Assembly: GCF_014873705.1 (NCBI RefSeq)
Contig: NZ_JADBDS010000002.1
Span: 992,001-1,056,000, forward strand
Length of the DNA: 64,000 nucleotides
Direction of reading: 5' to 3'
From: Mycobacterium sp. OAS707
GTDB taxonomy: Bacteria > Actinomycetota > Actinomycetes > Mycobacteriales > Mycobacteriaceae
Shown: positions 18,214 to 28,102 of the stretch, piece by piece
Numbering within the stretch: position 1 is the first letter of the stretch
How the letters are laid out: the number at the start of each line of letters is the position of its first letter
The notes under the pieces: generated by a model
Database searches by the model: none
Seen by the model: the letters and a program-made list of their open reading frames with translations, nothing else
Told to the model about the DNA's origin: nothing
Position numbers and translations under genes: made by a program

Positions 18214-18624
18214 CTAAAGATCCGGAAACCAGAGCTCGATCTCGCGGGCCGCAGACTCCGGCGAATCAGACCCGTGCACGAGGTTGTCCTGGGTGACAAG
18301 TGCCAGGTCACCGCGGATTGTGCCGGGCGCGGCCTTCTCGACGGGGTCGGTGCCGCCGGCGATCTGGCGAAACGCGGCAACGGCCCGCGGGCCCTCGACG
18401 ATGGCCGCCACGACGGGGCCCGAGGTGATGAACTCCAGCAGCGATCCGAAGAACGGTTTGTCCTCGTGCTCGGCGTAATGCCTGCGAGCAAGGTCGTCGC
18501 TGACGTTCTTCAGTTCCAGCGCCGCGATGCTCAGGCCCTTGCCTTCGATACGGCTGAGGATCTGTCCGACCAGGCGCCGCTGGACGCCGTCGGGCTTGAT
18601 CAAAACGAGGGTCCGCTCAGTCAC
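18214..18624 (-). CDS. ndk: Nucleoside diphosphate kinase
   Basis: A 136-residue enzyme that equalises NTP and dNTP pools by a phosphohistidine intermediate. The protein opens [20 protein letters not shown] and carries the active-site His in [16 protein letters not shown], followed by EIELWF. The length and sequence are typical of mycobacterial Ndk. It ends in FPDL. It lies between rne and the DUF4233 gene on the same strand, with 10 bp to the latter. Confidence 0.97.
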   Translation of the reverse strand: MTERTLVLIKPDGVQRRLVGQILSRIEGKGLSIAALELKNVSDDLARRHYAEHEDKPFFGSLLEFITSGPVVAAIVEGPRAVAAFRQIAGGTDPVEKAAPGTIRGDLALVTQDNLVHGSDSPESAAREIELWFPDL

Positions 18625-18634
18625 GGCGCACAGC

Positions 18635-19024
18635 CTAGTCGGACGGTGTCTGCTGGCCCGGCAGCAGGCCGCGCTTCTGCCTGCGCAGCACTTCGGCGCG
18701 CAAGTACGCGATGAACAGCCACACTGCGGCGAAGATCAGGCCGATGAAGCCGACCGCGCCGTTGAGCAGCCACCCCGCGATCAGCACCACCTGTACCGCG
18801 ACGTTCACCCAGATCGCCCACGGTCGACCCTGGACGCCGGCAAGCAACACCAGCACGATCGCGAAGCCGATCAGGTAACCGGCGGTCAGCGGGGTCAGGC
18901 CATGATCTGCCGAGGAGACCACTGGCAGCGCCAGCAGCACCACGATGGCTTCCAGGATCAGCGTGCCCGCCATCACGCCGCGAAAGCTCTTCCACGGGTC
19001 GGGGGTTTGAGGCTGCTCGCTCAC
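18635..19024 (-). CDS. DUF4233 membrane protein
   Basis: A 129-residue integral membrane protein with four hydrophobic segments ([70 protein letters not shown]) and a basic C-terminus [10 protein letters not shown]. It corresponds to Rv2446c by position and is assigned to DUF4233, a family found beside folC in actinobacteria. Its ATG overlaps the folC stop by 4 bp. The function is unknown; the steady link with folC suggests a folate-related or merely co-expressed role. Confidence 0.85.
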   Translation of the reverse strand: MSEQPQTPDPWKSFRGVMAGTLILEAIVVLLALPVVSSADHGLTPLTAGYLIGFAIVLVLLAGVQGRPWAIWVNVAVQVVLIAGWLLNGAVGFIGLIFAAVWLFIAYLRAEVLRRQKRGLLPGQQTPSD

Positions 19025-20424
19025 TCTGGATCCTTCCCGAACAGCGTGCGCGCCGCCCCCGCGGTGACGACCGAGCCGGTGATCACCACGCCGGCGCCAC
19101 TGAACCCTTTGTCGTCATTGCTCTCGACGAGCGCCGTGGCCGTCTCGATCGCGTCGGGCAGCGTGGCTGCCGTGACGACTCGCTCCGGTCCAAACCTTTC
19201 CTCGGCGCGCAGCGCCAGTGCCTCGACGTCGAGCGCACGCGGTGATCCGTTGTGCGTCACGACGATCTCATCGAAGGCCGGTTCGAGCGCGGCGAGGATG
19301 CCGTCGACGTCCTTGTCGGCCATCACCGAAACCACACCGACGAGGTAGCGGAAGTCGAACTCCTCCTGCAGCGCCTGCGCGAGTGCTGTTGCGCCGGCGG
19401 GGTTGTGGGCCGCGTCGATGAACACCGTCGGCGCGGTACGCAGACGCTCCAGCCTGCCCGGGCTGGTGGCGGCGGCGAACCCGGCACGGACCGTTTCGAT
19501 GTCGAGCTGGCGGTCCGCGCCCGCACCGAAGAAGGCCTCTACCGCAGCGAGCGCGACCACTGCGTTGTGCGCCTGATGTTCGCCGTGCAGCGGAATGAAG
19601 ATGTCGGAGTAGACACCGCCGAGGCCCTGCAGTTCGAGCAGCTGACCGCCGACGGCCACCTGCCTACCCAGCACCGCGAACTCGGAGTCCTCACGCGCCA
19701 CCGCGGCATCAGCTCGAACCGCTTGCGCCAGAAGAACTTCCATCGCCTCGGGCAGTTGGCGGCCGATGATGGCGACGGTATCCGTGGCCACCAGGTCGTC
19801 ATTCTGCTTGGTGATGATGCCTGCCTTCTCGCCGGCGATCTCCGCGATGGTGTCGCCGAGGTAGTCCGCGTGGTCGACCCCGATCGGCGTGATCACCGCG
19901 ACCGGCGCGTTGACGACGTTGGTGGCGTCCCAGCGGCCGCCGAGACCAACCTCGATCACAGCCACGTCGACGGGAGCGTCGGCGAACGCGGCGAACGCCA
20001 TCCCGGTGACGACCTCGAACTTGCTCATGGCGGGCCCGCCCGCCGCTTCCGACTGCTGGTCGACGAGCTGCACGAACGGCTCGATCTCTTGATAGGTCGC
20101 GACATAGGTGGCGGGACTGATGGGCCTGCCGTCGATCGAAATCCGCTCCACAGCCGACTGCAGATGGGGGCTGGTGGTGCGTCCGGTGCGCCTGCTGAAC
20201 GCGGTGAGTAGTGCGTCGACCATCCGGGCCACCGATGTCTTGCCGTTGGTCCCTGCGATGTGGATCGACGGGTAGCCAAGCTGCGGCGAGCCGAGCATCT
20301 CCATCAGCGCGGAGATGCGAGCTGTGCTCGGCTCCAATTTCGTTTCAGGCCAACGCTGATCGAGCAGGTGCTCGACCTGTAGCAGCGAAGCGATTTCGTC
20401 CGGGGTGGGGACGAGTTCAGTCAT
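19021..20424 (-). CDS. folC: Bifunctional folylpolyglutamate synthase/dihydrofolate synthase
   Basis: A 467-residue Mur-ligase-family enzyme that joins glutamate to dihydropteroate and to folates. The ATP-binding P-loop is HIAGTNGKTSVARMVDALL near residue 50, followed by TSPHLQSAVERISIDGRPIS, the segment EVGLGGRWDATNVV, GEKAGII, and the C-terminal-domain motif VFIDAAHNPAGATAL. I chose the ATG at 20424 (MTELVPTPDEIASLL); the open frame continues into valS on no evidence. It lies 25 bp after valS and overlaps DUF4233 by 4 bp, so the three genes probably form one transcript. Confidence 0.94.
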   Translation of the reverse strand: MTELVPTPDEIASLLQVEHLLDQRWPETKLEPSTARISALMEMLGSPQLGYPSIHIAGTNGKTSVARMVDALLTAFSRRTGRTTSPHLQSAVERISIDGRPISPATYVATYQEIEPFVQLVDQQSEAAGGPAMSKFEVVTGMAFAAFADAPVDVAVIEVGLGGRWDATNVVNAPVAVITPIGVDHADYLGDTIAEIAGEKAGIITKQNDDLVATDTVAIIGRQLPEAMEVLLAQAVRADAAVAREDSEFAVLGRQVAVGGQLLELQGLGGVYSDIFIPLHGEHQAHNAVVALAAVEAFFGAGADRQLDIETVRAGFAAATSPGRLERLRTAPTVFIDAAHNPAGATALAQALQEEFDFRYLVGVVSVMADKDVDGILAALEPAFDEIVVTHNGSPRALDVEALALRAEERFGPERVVTAATLPDAIETATALVESNDDKGFSGAGVVITGSVVTAGAARTLFGKDPE

Positions 20425-20449
20425 TGAATTCCACTCTTCGCGCAAGCGC

Positions 20450-23110
20450 TCATCGACCGAGCCCGGCCAACCTCGCGCTGATGCGATCAACTTCTTCGCG
20501 GGCCAGCTGTTGGCGGGCGCGGATCTTCTCGACGACGTCGGCGGGCGCCTTGGCCAGAAACGCGTCGTTACCGAGTTTCCCTGCGGTGCCTGCCAACTCC
20601 TTTTCGGCTGCGGCCAAGTCCTTTTCGAGGCGACGCCGTTCGGCCGCGACGTCGACGGTGCCCGAGGTGTCGACCTCGACCACAACCGTGCCCCGCGACA
20701 GCCGCACCTCGACTTGGGCCGACGGGGTGAACGACTCGTCGCTTTCGGTGAGCCACGCCAGTGACCGCACGGCCGGGATCTGCGCATGCAGGTCGTCCAT
20801 GTCCGACAGCCGCGCAGGCACCCGCTGTCTGTCGTTGAGGCCCTGATCGCTGCGGAACCGGCGCACCTCGGTGACCAGCTTCTGCATATCGACAATGCGT
20901 TGCGTGGCAACGGCATCCACGGCGAACCCCGAAGGCTGCGGCCAGTCCGCGATGACGATCGACTCGCCGCCCGTCAGCGTTTTCCACAACACCTCGGTGA
21001 CGAACGGCATCACCGGGTGCAGCAACTTCAGCAGAGTGTCCAGCACAGCGGCCAACACCGCGGTCGTGTGTTGGGCACGACTCACTTCTTCGGAGGCCAG
21101 TTGCACCTTGGCGAGCTCGACATACCAGTCGCAGAACTCGTCCCAGGCGAAGTGATACAGCGACTCGCACGCCCTGCTGAACTCGTAGCTGTCGAACGCC
21201 GAATCCACCTCGGCGCGAACCTCTTCCAAGCGGCCGAGGATCCACCGGTCGGCGTCGGTCAACTCCGACACCTCTGGCAGCGGGGCCGGCGCGGCGCCGT
21301 TCATCAACGCGAACCGGGTGGCGTTGAACAGCTTGGTGGCGAAGTTGCGCGATGCCCGCGCGTGGTCCTCGCCGATCGACAGGTCGCCGCCGGGACTGGC
21401 GCCGCGGGCCAGGGTGAAGCGCAGCGCGTCGGCCCCGAACTGCTCCACCCAGTCCAGCGGGTCGATGCCGTTGCCGCGCGACTTGCTCATCTTGCGGCCG
21501 AACTCGTCGCGAATGAGGCCGTGCAGGAACACGTTTTCGAACGGGACCTGCGGGCCGCGCTTGCCGTCGAGTGTGATCGCGGGATCGTCGGCAACGTATG
21601 TGCCGAACATCATCATCCGCGCGACCCAGAAGAACAGGATGTCGTAGCCGGTCACCAGCACCGTGGTCGGATAGAACTTCGCCAGGTCGTCGGTGTGGTC
21701 CGGCCAGCCCAGCGTGGAGAACGGCCACAGCGCCGAGGAGAACCAGGTGTCCAGCACATCCGGGTCCTGCTCCCAGCCCTCGGGCGGTGTCTCGTCGGGC
21801 CCGACGCATACGGTTTCGCCGTCAGGGCCGTGCCAGATCGGGATGCGGTGGCCCCACCAGAGCTGACGCGAGATGCACCAGTCGTGCATGTTGTCCACCC
21901 AGGCGAACCAGCGGGGCTCCAGGCTGGGCGGATGAATCACGGTGTCGCCGTTGCGAACCGCATCACCGGCGGCCTTGGCGAGCGACTCGACCTTGACCCA
22001 CCATTGCATCGAAAGCCGCGGCTCGATGACTTCGCCGCTGCGCTCGGAATGCCCGACGCTGTGCAGATACGGGCGCTTCTCCTCGACTACGCGGCCCTGC
22101 TCGGCCAGCGCCTCGCGGACCTTGACCCGGGCGTCGAACCGGTCAAGACCGTCGAATTCGGTTCCGGTATCCGTGATCCGGCCCTTGGTGTCCAACATCG
22201 ACGGCATCGGCAGCTGATGACGCAGGCCGATCTCGAAGTCGTTGGGGTCATGGGCGGGCGTGACTTTGACTGCGCCCGTTCCGAATTCGGGGTCGACGTG
22301 GTCGTCGGCGACGATGATGATCTGCCGGTCGAGGAACGGGTGCGGCAGCGATTTGCCGACGAGGTGCCGGTAGCGGTCGTCGTCGGGGTGCACTGCGATC
22401 GCGGTGTCGCCGAGCATCGTCTCGACCCGAGTGGTGGCGACCACGATGTGCGGTTCGCTGTCGTCGAGCGAGCCGTATCGGAACGACACCAGCTCGCCCT
22501 CGACCTCCTCGTACTTGACCTCGAGATCGGAGACAGCGGTCTGGAGCACCGGCGACCAGTTCACCAGCCGCTCGGCGCGATAGATCAGCCCCGCGTCGAA
22601 GAGCCGCTTGAAGATGGTGCGGACGGCCCGCGACAGCCCGTCGTCCATGGTGAACCGGTCGCGACTCCAGTCGACGCCATCGCCGAGGCGGCGCATCTGG
22701 CCGGCGATGGTGCCTCCGGATTCGCGCTTCCAATCCCACACCTTGTCGATGAACAGTTCGCGGCCGAAGTCCTCTTTGGTCTTGCCGTCGACCGCGAGTT
22801 GCTTCTCCACCACGGTTTGGGTGGCGATGCCGGCATGGTCCATGCCCGGCAGCCACAACACCTCGTAACCCTGCATCCTCTTGCGCCGGGTCAACGCGTC
22901 CATCAGCGTGTGGTCCAGCGCATGGCCCATGTGCAGGCTGCCCGTCACGTTCGGAGGCGGAAGCGCGATCGAGTAGGCGGGCTTGGTGCTGGAAGGGTCG
23001 GCCTTGAAGTAGCCGGCGTTGACCCAGCCCTCATACAAATCGCTCTCCACCGCGCCCGGCTCCCACGACTTGGGCAGGGCATCGGCGGAGTTATCGGAGC
23101 TGGCGGTCAC
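20450..23110 (-). CDS. valS: Valyl-tRNA synthetase
   Basis: An 886-residue class I aminoacyl-tRNA synthetase. The HIGH motif is [19 protein letters not shown] near residue 52, and the KMSKS loop is [17 protein letters not shown]. The editing domain lies between them, and the valine-specific anticodon-binding and C-terminal coiled-coil domains are present; the C-terminal coiled coil is [20 protein letters not shown]. The start [20 protein letters not shown] matches a short N-terminal extension before the conserved domain. It precedes folC by 25 bp. Confidence 0.97.
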   Translation of the reverse strand: MTASSDNSADALPKSWEPGAVESDLYEGWVNAGYFKADPSSTKPAYSIALPPPNVTGSLHMGHALDHTLMDALTRRKRMQGYEVLWLPGMDHAGIATQTVVEKQLAVDGKTKEDFGRELFIDKVWDWKRESGGTIAGQMRRLGDGVDWSRDRFTMDDGLSRAVRTIFKRLFDAGLIYRAERLVNWSPVLQTAVSDLEVKYEEVEGELVSFRYGSLDDSEPHIVVATTRVETMLGDTAIAVHPDDDRYRHLVGKSLPHPFLDRQIIIVADDHVDPEFGTGAVKVTPAHDPNDFEIGLRHQLPMPSMLDTKGRITDTGTEFDGLDRFDARVKVREALAEQGRVVEEKRPYLHSVGHSERSGEVIEPRLSMQWWVKVESLAKAAGDAVRNGDTVIHPPSLEPRWFAWVDNMHDWCISRQLWWGHRIPIWHGPDGETVCVGPDETPPEGWEQDPDVLDTWFSSALWPFSTLGWPDHTDDLAKFYPTTVLVTGYDILFFWVARMMMFGTYVADDPAITLDGKRGPQVPFENVFLHGLIRDEFGRKMSKSRGNGIDPLDWVEQFGADALRFTLARGASPGGDLSIGEDHARASRNFATKLFNATRFALMNGAAPAPLPEVSELTDADRWILGRLEEVRAEVDSAFDSYEFSRACESLYHFAWDEFCDWYVELAKVQLASEEVSRAQHTTAVLAAVLDTLLKLLHPVMPFVTEVLWKTLTGGESIVIADWPQPSGFAVDAVATQRIVDMQKLVTEVRRFRSDQGLNDRQRVPARLSDMDDLHAQIPAVRSLAWLTESDESFTPSAQVEVRLSRGTVVVEVDTSGTVDVAAERRRLEKDLAAAEKELAGTAGKLGNDAFLAKAPADVVEKIRARQQLAREEVDRISARLAGLGR

Positions 23111-23151
23111 CCGGCAATTCTAGGGAGACAGCGCGACCGTGCCGTTGGGGG

Positions 23152-23751
23152 CTACTTCTTCCCGCCCAGCAAGCCGCCGAGGATGTCGCCGAGTGCGCCG
23201 CCCTGCTTCCCACCGAGCACGCTGCCGAGGATGCTGCCTAGCGGGTTGTCACCGCCGCCACCACCCGCGCCGCCGAGGATGCCGCCCAGCACGTCACCCA
23301 GGCCGCCGCCTGAGGACTGCGCCTGCGGCTCGGCGGGCGTCGAGTTCTTAGTCAACTGTTTGCCGATATACGCGAGCACGATCGGCGCGAGGATCGGCAG
23401 CAGCTTCTTGATCAGATCGCTGTTGCCCGCCCCGCCGCCTGCCAGTGCCGAGGCGACCGCATTGCTGTCGTTGCCGCCGAAGATCCGCGAGATGTACCTC
23501 TCGCCCTGGTTCGAGTCGACCTGGTCGACATTGACTCCGCCGTCGAGCAGACCGCTTTGACCCTGCTGGGCGACTTCGGATTCGAGCTTGGTCGAGTCGA
23601 TGTCGTCGGCCGCGACGTTGTGTTGGATACCTCCGACAAGAGCGGGCACCAGGGTCTTGACGGCGCTGTTCACTTCCCCTTCGTCGACGCCCAACTTGGC
23701 GGCAATCTCTTGCGTGGGAATCTGATTGAAGAGTTCCTCAAGATCGGCCAT
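23152..23751 (-). CDS. DUF937 (YidB-like) glycine-rich protein
   Basis: A 199-residue protein. Residues 1-60 are a helical segment (MADLEELFNQIPTQEIAAKL, then VDEGEVNSAVKTLVPALVGG) typical of DUF937. A hydrophobic helix follows (SDLIKKLLPILAPIVLAYIG). The last 75 residues are Gly/Leu-rich with a recurring GGxLGxxLGG-type pattern, for example DVLGGILGGAGGGG and SILGSVLGGKQGG. No enzyme motif is present. The role is unknown. It lies between valS and the enoyl reductase-like gene, all on the same strand. Confidence 0.75.
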   Translation of the reverse strand: MADLEELFNQIPTQEIAAKLGVDEGEVNSAVKTLVPALVGGIQHNVAADDIDSTKLESEVAQQGQSGLLDGGVNVDQVDSNQGERYISRIFGGNDSNAVASALAGGGAGNSDLIKKLLPILAPIVLAYIGKQLTKNSTPAEPQAQSSGGGLGDVLGGILGGAGGGGGDNPLGSILGSVLGGKQGGALGDILGGLLGGKK

Positions 23752-23804
23752 GGATCGACCCTAGTCGCTGCGATCTTGGCGCACAGCGGTTCTGCGCGGG
23801 CAGG

Positions 23805-25064
23805 TCAATTCAGTCGGGTCGTCTCCAACGTCACACCGACAGCGGGGAATCGATCCATCAGCGCATCGCCCATCGCGGCAGCGGGCGTCAGCACGCCGCG
23901 CAGATCGGACAGCCGGTCGCGGTCCAGCGCCAGCGCCAGTCCGCTCTCCCCCAGCAAGACCGACGTCGCCTTGTATCCGGGGTCGCCCTGCTGCGACATG
24001 GTGCTTCGATAGCGCGCACCGGTCGTCGTGGTCGTGTAGGTCTCGATGGTGTAGTGACCTTTGTCGCGGACGCTTTCGTTCGGTCCGGTGCCGGGTTTGG
24101 GGGCGATCCGTTCGACGAGCTTGTCCGGCAGTAGGTTGAAGTAACGGCTGCCGAGCGCGATCGTCGCTGCGTTTCCCCCGGTGGCCATGGCCGCTGCGAC
24201 GGGCGCGACGAGGGACTTGCCGACGCTCATCTGCTCGGCGTATTCGAACCGCCTGCCGTACGCGTAGTCGAGTAATGCGTTGGAGCGCCGCACAATTCGC
24301 GTGTTCGCTGCGGCCATCACGAAGGCTCCGGTCCAGTAGCCGTCGAGTTCCGGGGCGATCTCACGGCCGCGGCGCCACCGCGCGTCGGGCTGGGCGCCGA
24401 GTTCGGGTTCCGCGGCGCGGTCGGGGCTCAGTGTGTACGGGTCGATCATCAACCGCCGGGCCTCTGGATCCGACGAAGCCACGCGAAGCAGTTCGAGCAT
24501 CGATGCGACGGTGCCACCGGACACCCCTGCGGCGAACTTCCGTACCACCATGTTGGTGTCGGTGAGCTGGCCCGCCTGGTCCTGCTCGGCGCGCCGGTGC
24601 AGCGCGAAAACGGTGAGATCCGAAGGGATGGAATCGAATCCGCACGAGTGCACGATCCGGGCGCCCGTGTCGCTTGCCTGCTTGTGATAAAGGTCGATGC
24701 TTTCGCGGATGAACAGCGATTCGCCCGTCAGGTCCGCGTAGTCGGTGCCGGCGGCAGCGCACGCGGCGACCATCGGCAAGCCGTACTTGATGTAGGGGCC
24801 GACGGTCGTCACCACCACCTGCGTCCTGGCGGCCATCGCATCCAGCGTCGACTGCCGCGACGCGTCGGCCTCGATCAGCGGCCACGCTTGCGCGGTGTCC
24901 CCGAGGGTGTCCCTGACCGCCCGCAGCTTGTCCTGCGACCGGCCCGCCAGCGCGATGCGGGCGTCGGCCCCGGCTCTGGCCAGGTACTCGGCGGTCAGCT
25001 TGCCCACGAAGCCGGTGGCCCCGTACAGGACGATGTCGAACTCGCGAGGCTCCGGTGCGCTCAT
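23805..25064 (-). CDS. Trans-acting enoyl reductase-like / saccharopine dehydrogenase-like protein
   Basis: A 419-residue NAD(P)-binding protein. The Rossmann motif GATGFVGKLTAEYLARAG is near residue 17, followed by LAGRSQDKLRAVRDTLGDTA, TTVGPYIKYGLPMVAACAAA and the family segment HSCGFDSIPSDLTVFALHRR. It matches Rv2449c in position and length. Relatives such as the PKS-partner enoyl reductase Rv2953 act in phthiocerol and glycopeptidolipid lipid pathways, but this family is large and no PKS gene is nearby. I chose the ATG at 25064 (MSAPEPREFDIVLYG) over an upstream frame reaching 25118. Confidence 0.85.
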   Translation of the reverse strand: MSAPEPREFDIVLYGATGFVGKLTAEYLARAGADARIALAGRSQDKLRAVRDTLGDTAQAWPLIEADASRQSTLDAMAARTQVVVTTVGPYIKYGLPMVAACAAAGTDYADLTGESLFIRESIDLYHKQASDTGARIVHSCGFDSIPSDLTVFALHRRAEQDQAGQLTDTNMVVRKFAAGVSGGTVASMLELLRVASSDPEARRLMIDPYTLSPDRAAEPELGAQPDARWRRGREIAPELDGYWTGAFVMAAANTRIVRRSNALLDYAYGRRFEYAEQMSVGKSLVAPVAAAMATGGNAATIALGSRYFNLLPDKLVERIAPKPGTGPNESVRDKGHYTIETYTTTTTGARYRSTMSQQGDPGYKATSVLLGESGLALALDRDRLSDLRGVLTPAAAMGDALMDRFPAVGVTLETTRLN

Positions 25065-25074
25065 GTCGGCGACG

Positions 25075-27048
25075 CTACCCCAGCGTCTCGGGCAGCTCGA
25101 CGTGCTCGCCGAGTACATGCTCGGCGAGGAACGCGGTGACCACCTGATACCAGATCTTGGCGTGCTGCGGCGAGAGCACCCAGTGGTTCTCCGACGGGTA
25201 ATAGAGAAACCGGTGCGGGCTGGTCCCGTCGTCCGCCGCCGGCAGACCGGACTCTGTCAACAACTCGAACCACAGCCGCAACGCCTCGCCGATCGGCACG
25301 CGGTAGTCCTTGTCGCCGTGAATGACAAGCATCGGGGTGCGGATCTGGCCGACGAAGCGGTGCGGCGAATTCCGTTCGGCCATCTCGGGTGTCATCTCGC
25401 GAGCCCACCAGTACGCACCGTCGGTGGTCGGCCCGAACTGGTCGAGCGCCCACAAGCTGGCGTGGGTGACGATCGCGTCGAACCGGTCGGTGTGGCCCGC
25501 GATCCAATTCGCCATGTAGCCACCGAACGAACCACCCATGACCGCGGTCCGCGTCGCGTCGACACCCGGGTGCGCACACGCCGCGTCAGTGGCCGCCATC
25601 AGATCGGTGTAGGGCGCGAAACCCCAAGCGCCCCAGCCACGTTGGATGAAGTCCTGGCCGTAGCCCGTCGACAGCGCCGGATCCGGCATCAGTACCCCAT
25701 AGCCCTTGGCCACCAGTAGCCAGGGATTCCACCGCCAGTGCCAGGCGTTCCAACTGGCCAGTGGGCCGCCGTGCACCCACAACACCAGCGGCGCGGGCCC
25801 GTCGTCGCCGTTGGGCAGTGCCAGCCACGACCGCACCGACTGGCCGTCGGCGGCCGTCGCCGTCACCTCGGTCAGCGTGCCGGGCAGTTCGGGCGCGGGC
25901 ACGCAGGGCAACTCCGTCACAGTCCAGTCGCTGTCGATCCGGACGGGATGCGACGGCCGCGTATACGAACTGCGCATCGCATAGACAACGCCGCCCGGCG
26001 CGGTGCGCACATCGGTGTAGGTGTAGTCGTCGTTGGTGAGGCGGCTGACCGCGCCGGTCGACGGGTCGACCGCGAAGATCGGGCCACGTCCGTTCTCGTC
26101 GGCGGTGACGATCACCGCCGAACCGTCGGTCCGCCACGTGACCGAGGTGGGCCATCGGTCCCATTCCCCGGTCAATTCGACCAAGGGCTCGCCGAAACGC
26201 ATGTGACACAGCGTGATTCGCGGCGCCTCGGCGGGTGTGGAATGTGTTTCCCTGATGAAGGCCACCGCGGTGCCGTCGGGCGAGATCGCGGGCAGTCCAA
26301 GATCGGCATCGGCTTCGTCGGCAATGACTATTCGCTGCCCGGTGGCGACATCGATGCGGACCAGGGTTACGCGGATCGATGCACCTGTCGCGGGGGCGTG
26401 CCACGACGTGACGATGAACGCGCCATCGGCGCTGACGTCGAAGTCGGTCTCGCGCAACGCGTCATCGGGCTGAGGCGTCAGATCCCGCGAGCCGGCGGCG
26501 TCGATCAGGTGCGGCTGATCGGGTCCGAGGTCGTGATCCCAATAGCGCACCGGATAACCGCTGTGCAGGACGGCCGACACCTTGTTGTCCTTGCGCAGCG
26601 TGCGCAGTCGCTTGTCGTCCTCAACGCCGGCCGCGGAGCGCAGCAGTTTCGCGGCGACCACCGTCACCCCCGCGCCGGTGGCGGCGCGAACGCCGTCGAC
26701 GCCGCCGGGCAGTGCGAGCACCTCGACGGCTTCCCCGCCTGCGGCGGGCAACCGCCACAACGCTGCTGGCGGCTTGTCGTCGTCCTCGGTGGGCCGCGCG
26801 GCCACGAACAACAAGTCACCGTCGGCGGTGAACACGGGCGACGATTCGCCCTTGGCGCCGCGGGTGAGGCGACGTGCCGGCGTCCTGCCCTCGGGATCGA
26901 GCTCCCAGATAGCGTTGACGAAGTCGGTGCGTTTCTCGTTGAGTTCGGCTATCGACGTGACCACCCGCGATCCGTCCGGTGACACCGCCAGTCCCGAAGC
27001 GCGCGGCAGCGCGAGGAAAGCGTCGAGGTCATCAAAAGGGGTCGTCAT
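25075..27048 (-). CDS. S9 family prolyl oligopeptidase-like peptidase
   Basis: A 657-residue serine peptidase with an N-terminal seven-bladed beta-propeller (repeated DxxxRVVT or SPDG-type units over residues 1-390) and a C-terminal alpha/beta hydrolase. The nucleophile is in VMGGSFGGYMANWIAG, the Asp in IHGDKDYRVP, and the His in SENHWVLS. The oxyanion strand reads VLWVHGGPLASWNAW. No signal peptide is visible, so it is probably cytoplasmic and acts on short peptides. I chose the ATG at 27048 (MTTPFDDLDAFLALPRASGL). It is divergent from an HxlR-type regulator, with a long palindrome between the two. Confidence 0.9.
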   Translation of the reverse strand: MTTPFDDLDAFLALPRASGLAVSPDGSRVVTSIAELNEKRTDFVNAIWELDPEGRTPARRLTRGAKGESSPVFTADGDLLFVAARPTEDDDKPPAALWRLPAAGGEAVEVLALPGGVDGVRAATGAGVTVVAAKLLRSAAGVEDDKRLRTLRKDNKVSAVLHSGYPVRYWDHDLGPDQPHLIDAAGSRDLTPQPDDALRETDFDVSADGAFIVTSWHAPATGASIRVTLVRIDVATGQRIVIADEADADLGLPAISPDGTAVAFIRETHSTPAEAPRITLCHMRFGEPLVELTGEWDRWPTSVTWRTDGSAVIVTADENGRGPIFAVDPSTGAVSRLTNDDYTYTDVRTAPGGVVYAMRSSYTRPSHPVRIDSDWTVTELPCVPAPELPGTLTEVTATAADGQSVRSWLALPNGDDGPAPLVLWVHGGPLASWNAWHWRWNPWLLVAKGYGVLMPDPALSTGYGQDFIQRGWGAWGFAPYTDLMAATDAACAHPGVDATRTAVMGGSFGGYMANWIAGHTDRFDAIVTHASLWALDQFGPTTDGAYWWAREMTPEMAERNSPHRFVGQIRTPMLVIHGDKDYRVPIGEALRLWFELLTESGLPAADDGTSPHRFLYYPSENHWVLSPQHAKIWYQVVTAFLAEHVLGEHVELPETLG

Positions 27049-27110
27049 GCATCGAGCCTGCTCACAGATCGCAATCTCACGCAAATTCGCGACCTCCCGG
27101 CAGTCTCGCA

Positions 27111-27142
27111 GCAGCGAGTTTGACTTTCAAACTCACTGCTGC
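27111..27142. promoter_or_regulatory. Palindromic operator between the S9 peptidase and hxlR-type genes
   Basis: GAGTTTGA (27116-27123) and TCAAACTC (27127-27134) form a perfect 8-bp inverted repeat around CTT. GCAGC (27111-27115) and GCTGC (27138-27142) extend the symmetry outward. It lies 13 bp upstream of the HxlR-family ATG and 63 bp upstream of the peptidase ATG. An autoregulatory HxlR site is the simplest reading. Confidence 0.6.
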
Positions 27143-27154
27143 GATGCTTGCGTC

Positions 27155-27547
27155 ATGCGCACAGTGGTCCTGGCCGACTTGCCGGGTCGGGCATGCCCGA
27201 TCGCGGCATCGCTGGAGTTGGTCGGCGAGCGGTGGTCGCTGCTGATCATCCGCGAACTGGCGCTGGGCAATCGCCGCTTCTCCGGGATCGTCGAGAGCAC
27301 CGGAGCGCCGCGCGACCGCGTCGCGGCCCGGCTCAAGGCGCTGGAGGAGGCCGGCGTGGTCCGCCGCGCCGCCTATCAATCAACACCGCCGCGCTTCGAG
27401 TACCACCTGACCGACTCCGGTCGAGGCCTGATCCCGGTGCTGGACGCATTGACCGCGTGGGGTTTGGACCACGCCGTCGAACCCGACGACCCCGACCGCC
27501 CACGTTTCCGCCGGGCACCGTGGCAACCAACAGAGAGGACACCATGA
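27155..27547 (+). CDS. HxlR-family transcriptional regulator
   Basis: A 130-residue winged-helix regulator. The family signature CPIAASLELVGERWSLLIIREL (read as two parts, CPIAASLELVGERW and SLLIIRELALG) is followed by RRFSGIVESTGAPRDRVAAR and RRAAYQSTPPRFEYHLTDSG. HxlR members sense small electrophiles or redox state, some by a conserved Cys such as the one here in GRACPIA. The palindrome in front suggests self-regulation. The stop overlaps the thioesterase start by 4 bp. The run of thioesterase, monooxygenase and VOC genes that follows is presumably its target operon. Confidence 0.88.
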   Translation: MRTVVLADLPGRACPIAASLELVGERWSLLIIRELALGNRRFSGIVESTGAPRDRVAARLKALEEAGVVRRAAYQSTPPRFEYHLTDSGRGLIPVLDALTAWGLDHAVEPDDPDRPRFRRAPWQPTERTP

Positions 27548-28074
27548 CCGCCGAATTGGTAGATACCGACGTCCAGGCCGACTGGGGGCCGGAGCGTTCA
27601 CGCACCGTGACGTGGCACTCGCCGGGACCCAGCACCGCCAAAGGCCTGACGATGGCCGGCATCAACTACCTGCGTGCCATGGTCGACGGTGAACTCCCCC
27701 AAGCTCCGATCGCCGGACTGATGCAGTTCGAACTCGCCGAAGTCGAACACGGCCGAGCGGTATTCACCTGTGTCCCTGACGAATCCGCGTACAACCCGAT
27801 CGGAGCCATCCATGGCGGGCTGATCTGCACGCTGCTGGATTCGGTCACCGGTTGCGCCGTGCACACCACTCTTCCGCAGGGCAAGGGATACACGTCGGTC
27901 GAGATCAAGGTCAACTACCTGAAGGCGGTGCGACTCAACAGCGGAACGCTCACCGCAACGGGCACGGTCGTGAAGTCCGGTTCGCGAGTGGGCTTCTCAG
28001 AAGGTGTGGTGACCGACGCCAGCGGCGCGGTCGTCGCGACGGCCACCAGCACGCTGTTGATCTTCGACCTGTAG
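27544..28074 (+). CDS. PaaI-type (hotdog-fold) acyl-CoA thioesterase
   Basis: A 176-residue hotdog-fold thioesterase of the PaaI / YdiI-like group. The hallmark is AYNPIGAIHGGLICTLLDSV (HGG at the domain core) with YTSVEIKVNYLKAVRLNSGT. The N-terminal 40 residues form a helical extension. It hydrolyses aromatic or medium-chain acyl-CoA thioesters in the cytoplasm. It starts inside the HxlR stop (ATGA), so is co-translated with the regulator. Substrate not assigned. Confidence 0.87.
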   Translation: MTAELVDTDVQADWGPERSRTVTWHSPGPSTAKGLTMAGINYLRAMVDGELPQAPIAGLMQFELAEVEHGRAVFTCVPDESAYNPIGAIHGGLICTLLDSVTGCAVHTTLPQGKGYTSVEIKVNYLKAVRLNSGTLTATGTVVKSGSRVGFSEGVVTDASGAVVATATSTLLIFDL

Positions 28075-28102
28075 CTGCCGCGGGCCGCGCTACCTTCGAG
28101 GG

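Noticed and set aside
20786..23560. A 924-codon plus-strand frame opposite valS and the DUF937 gene
   Set aside because: It has no motif and mirrors codon bias of valS, which has all synthetase signatures.
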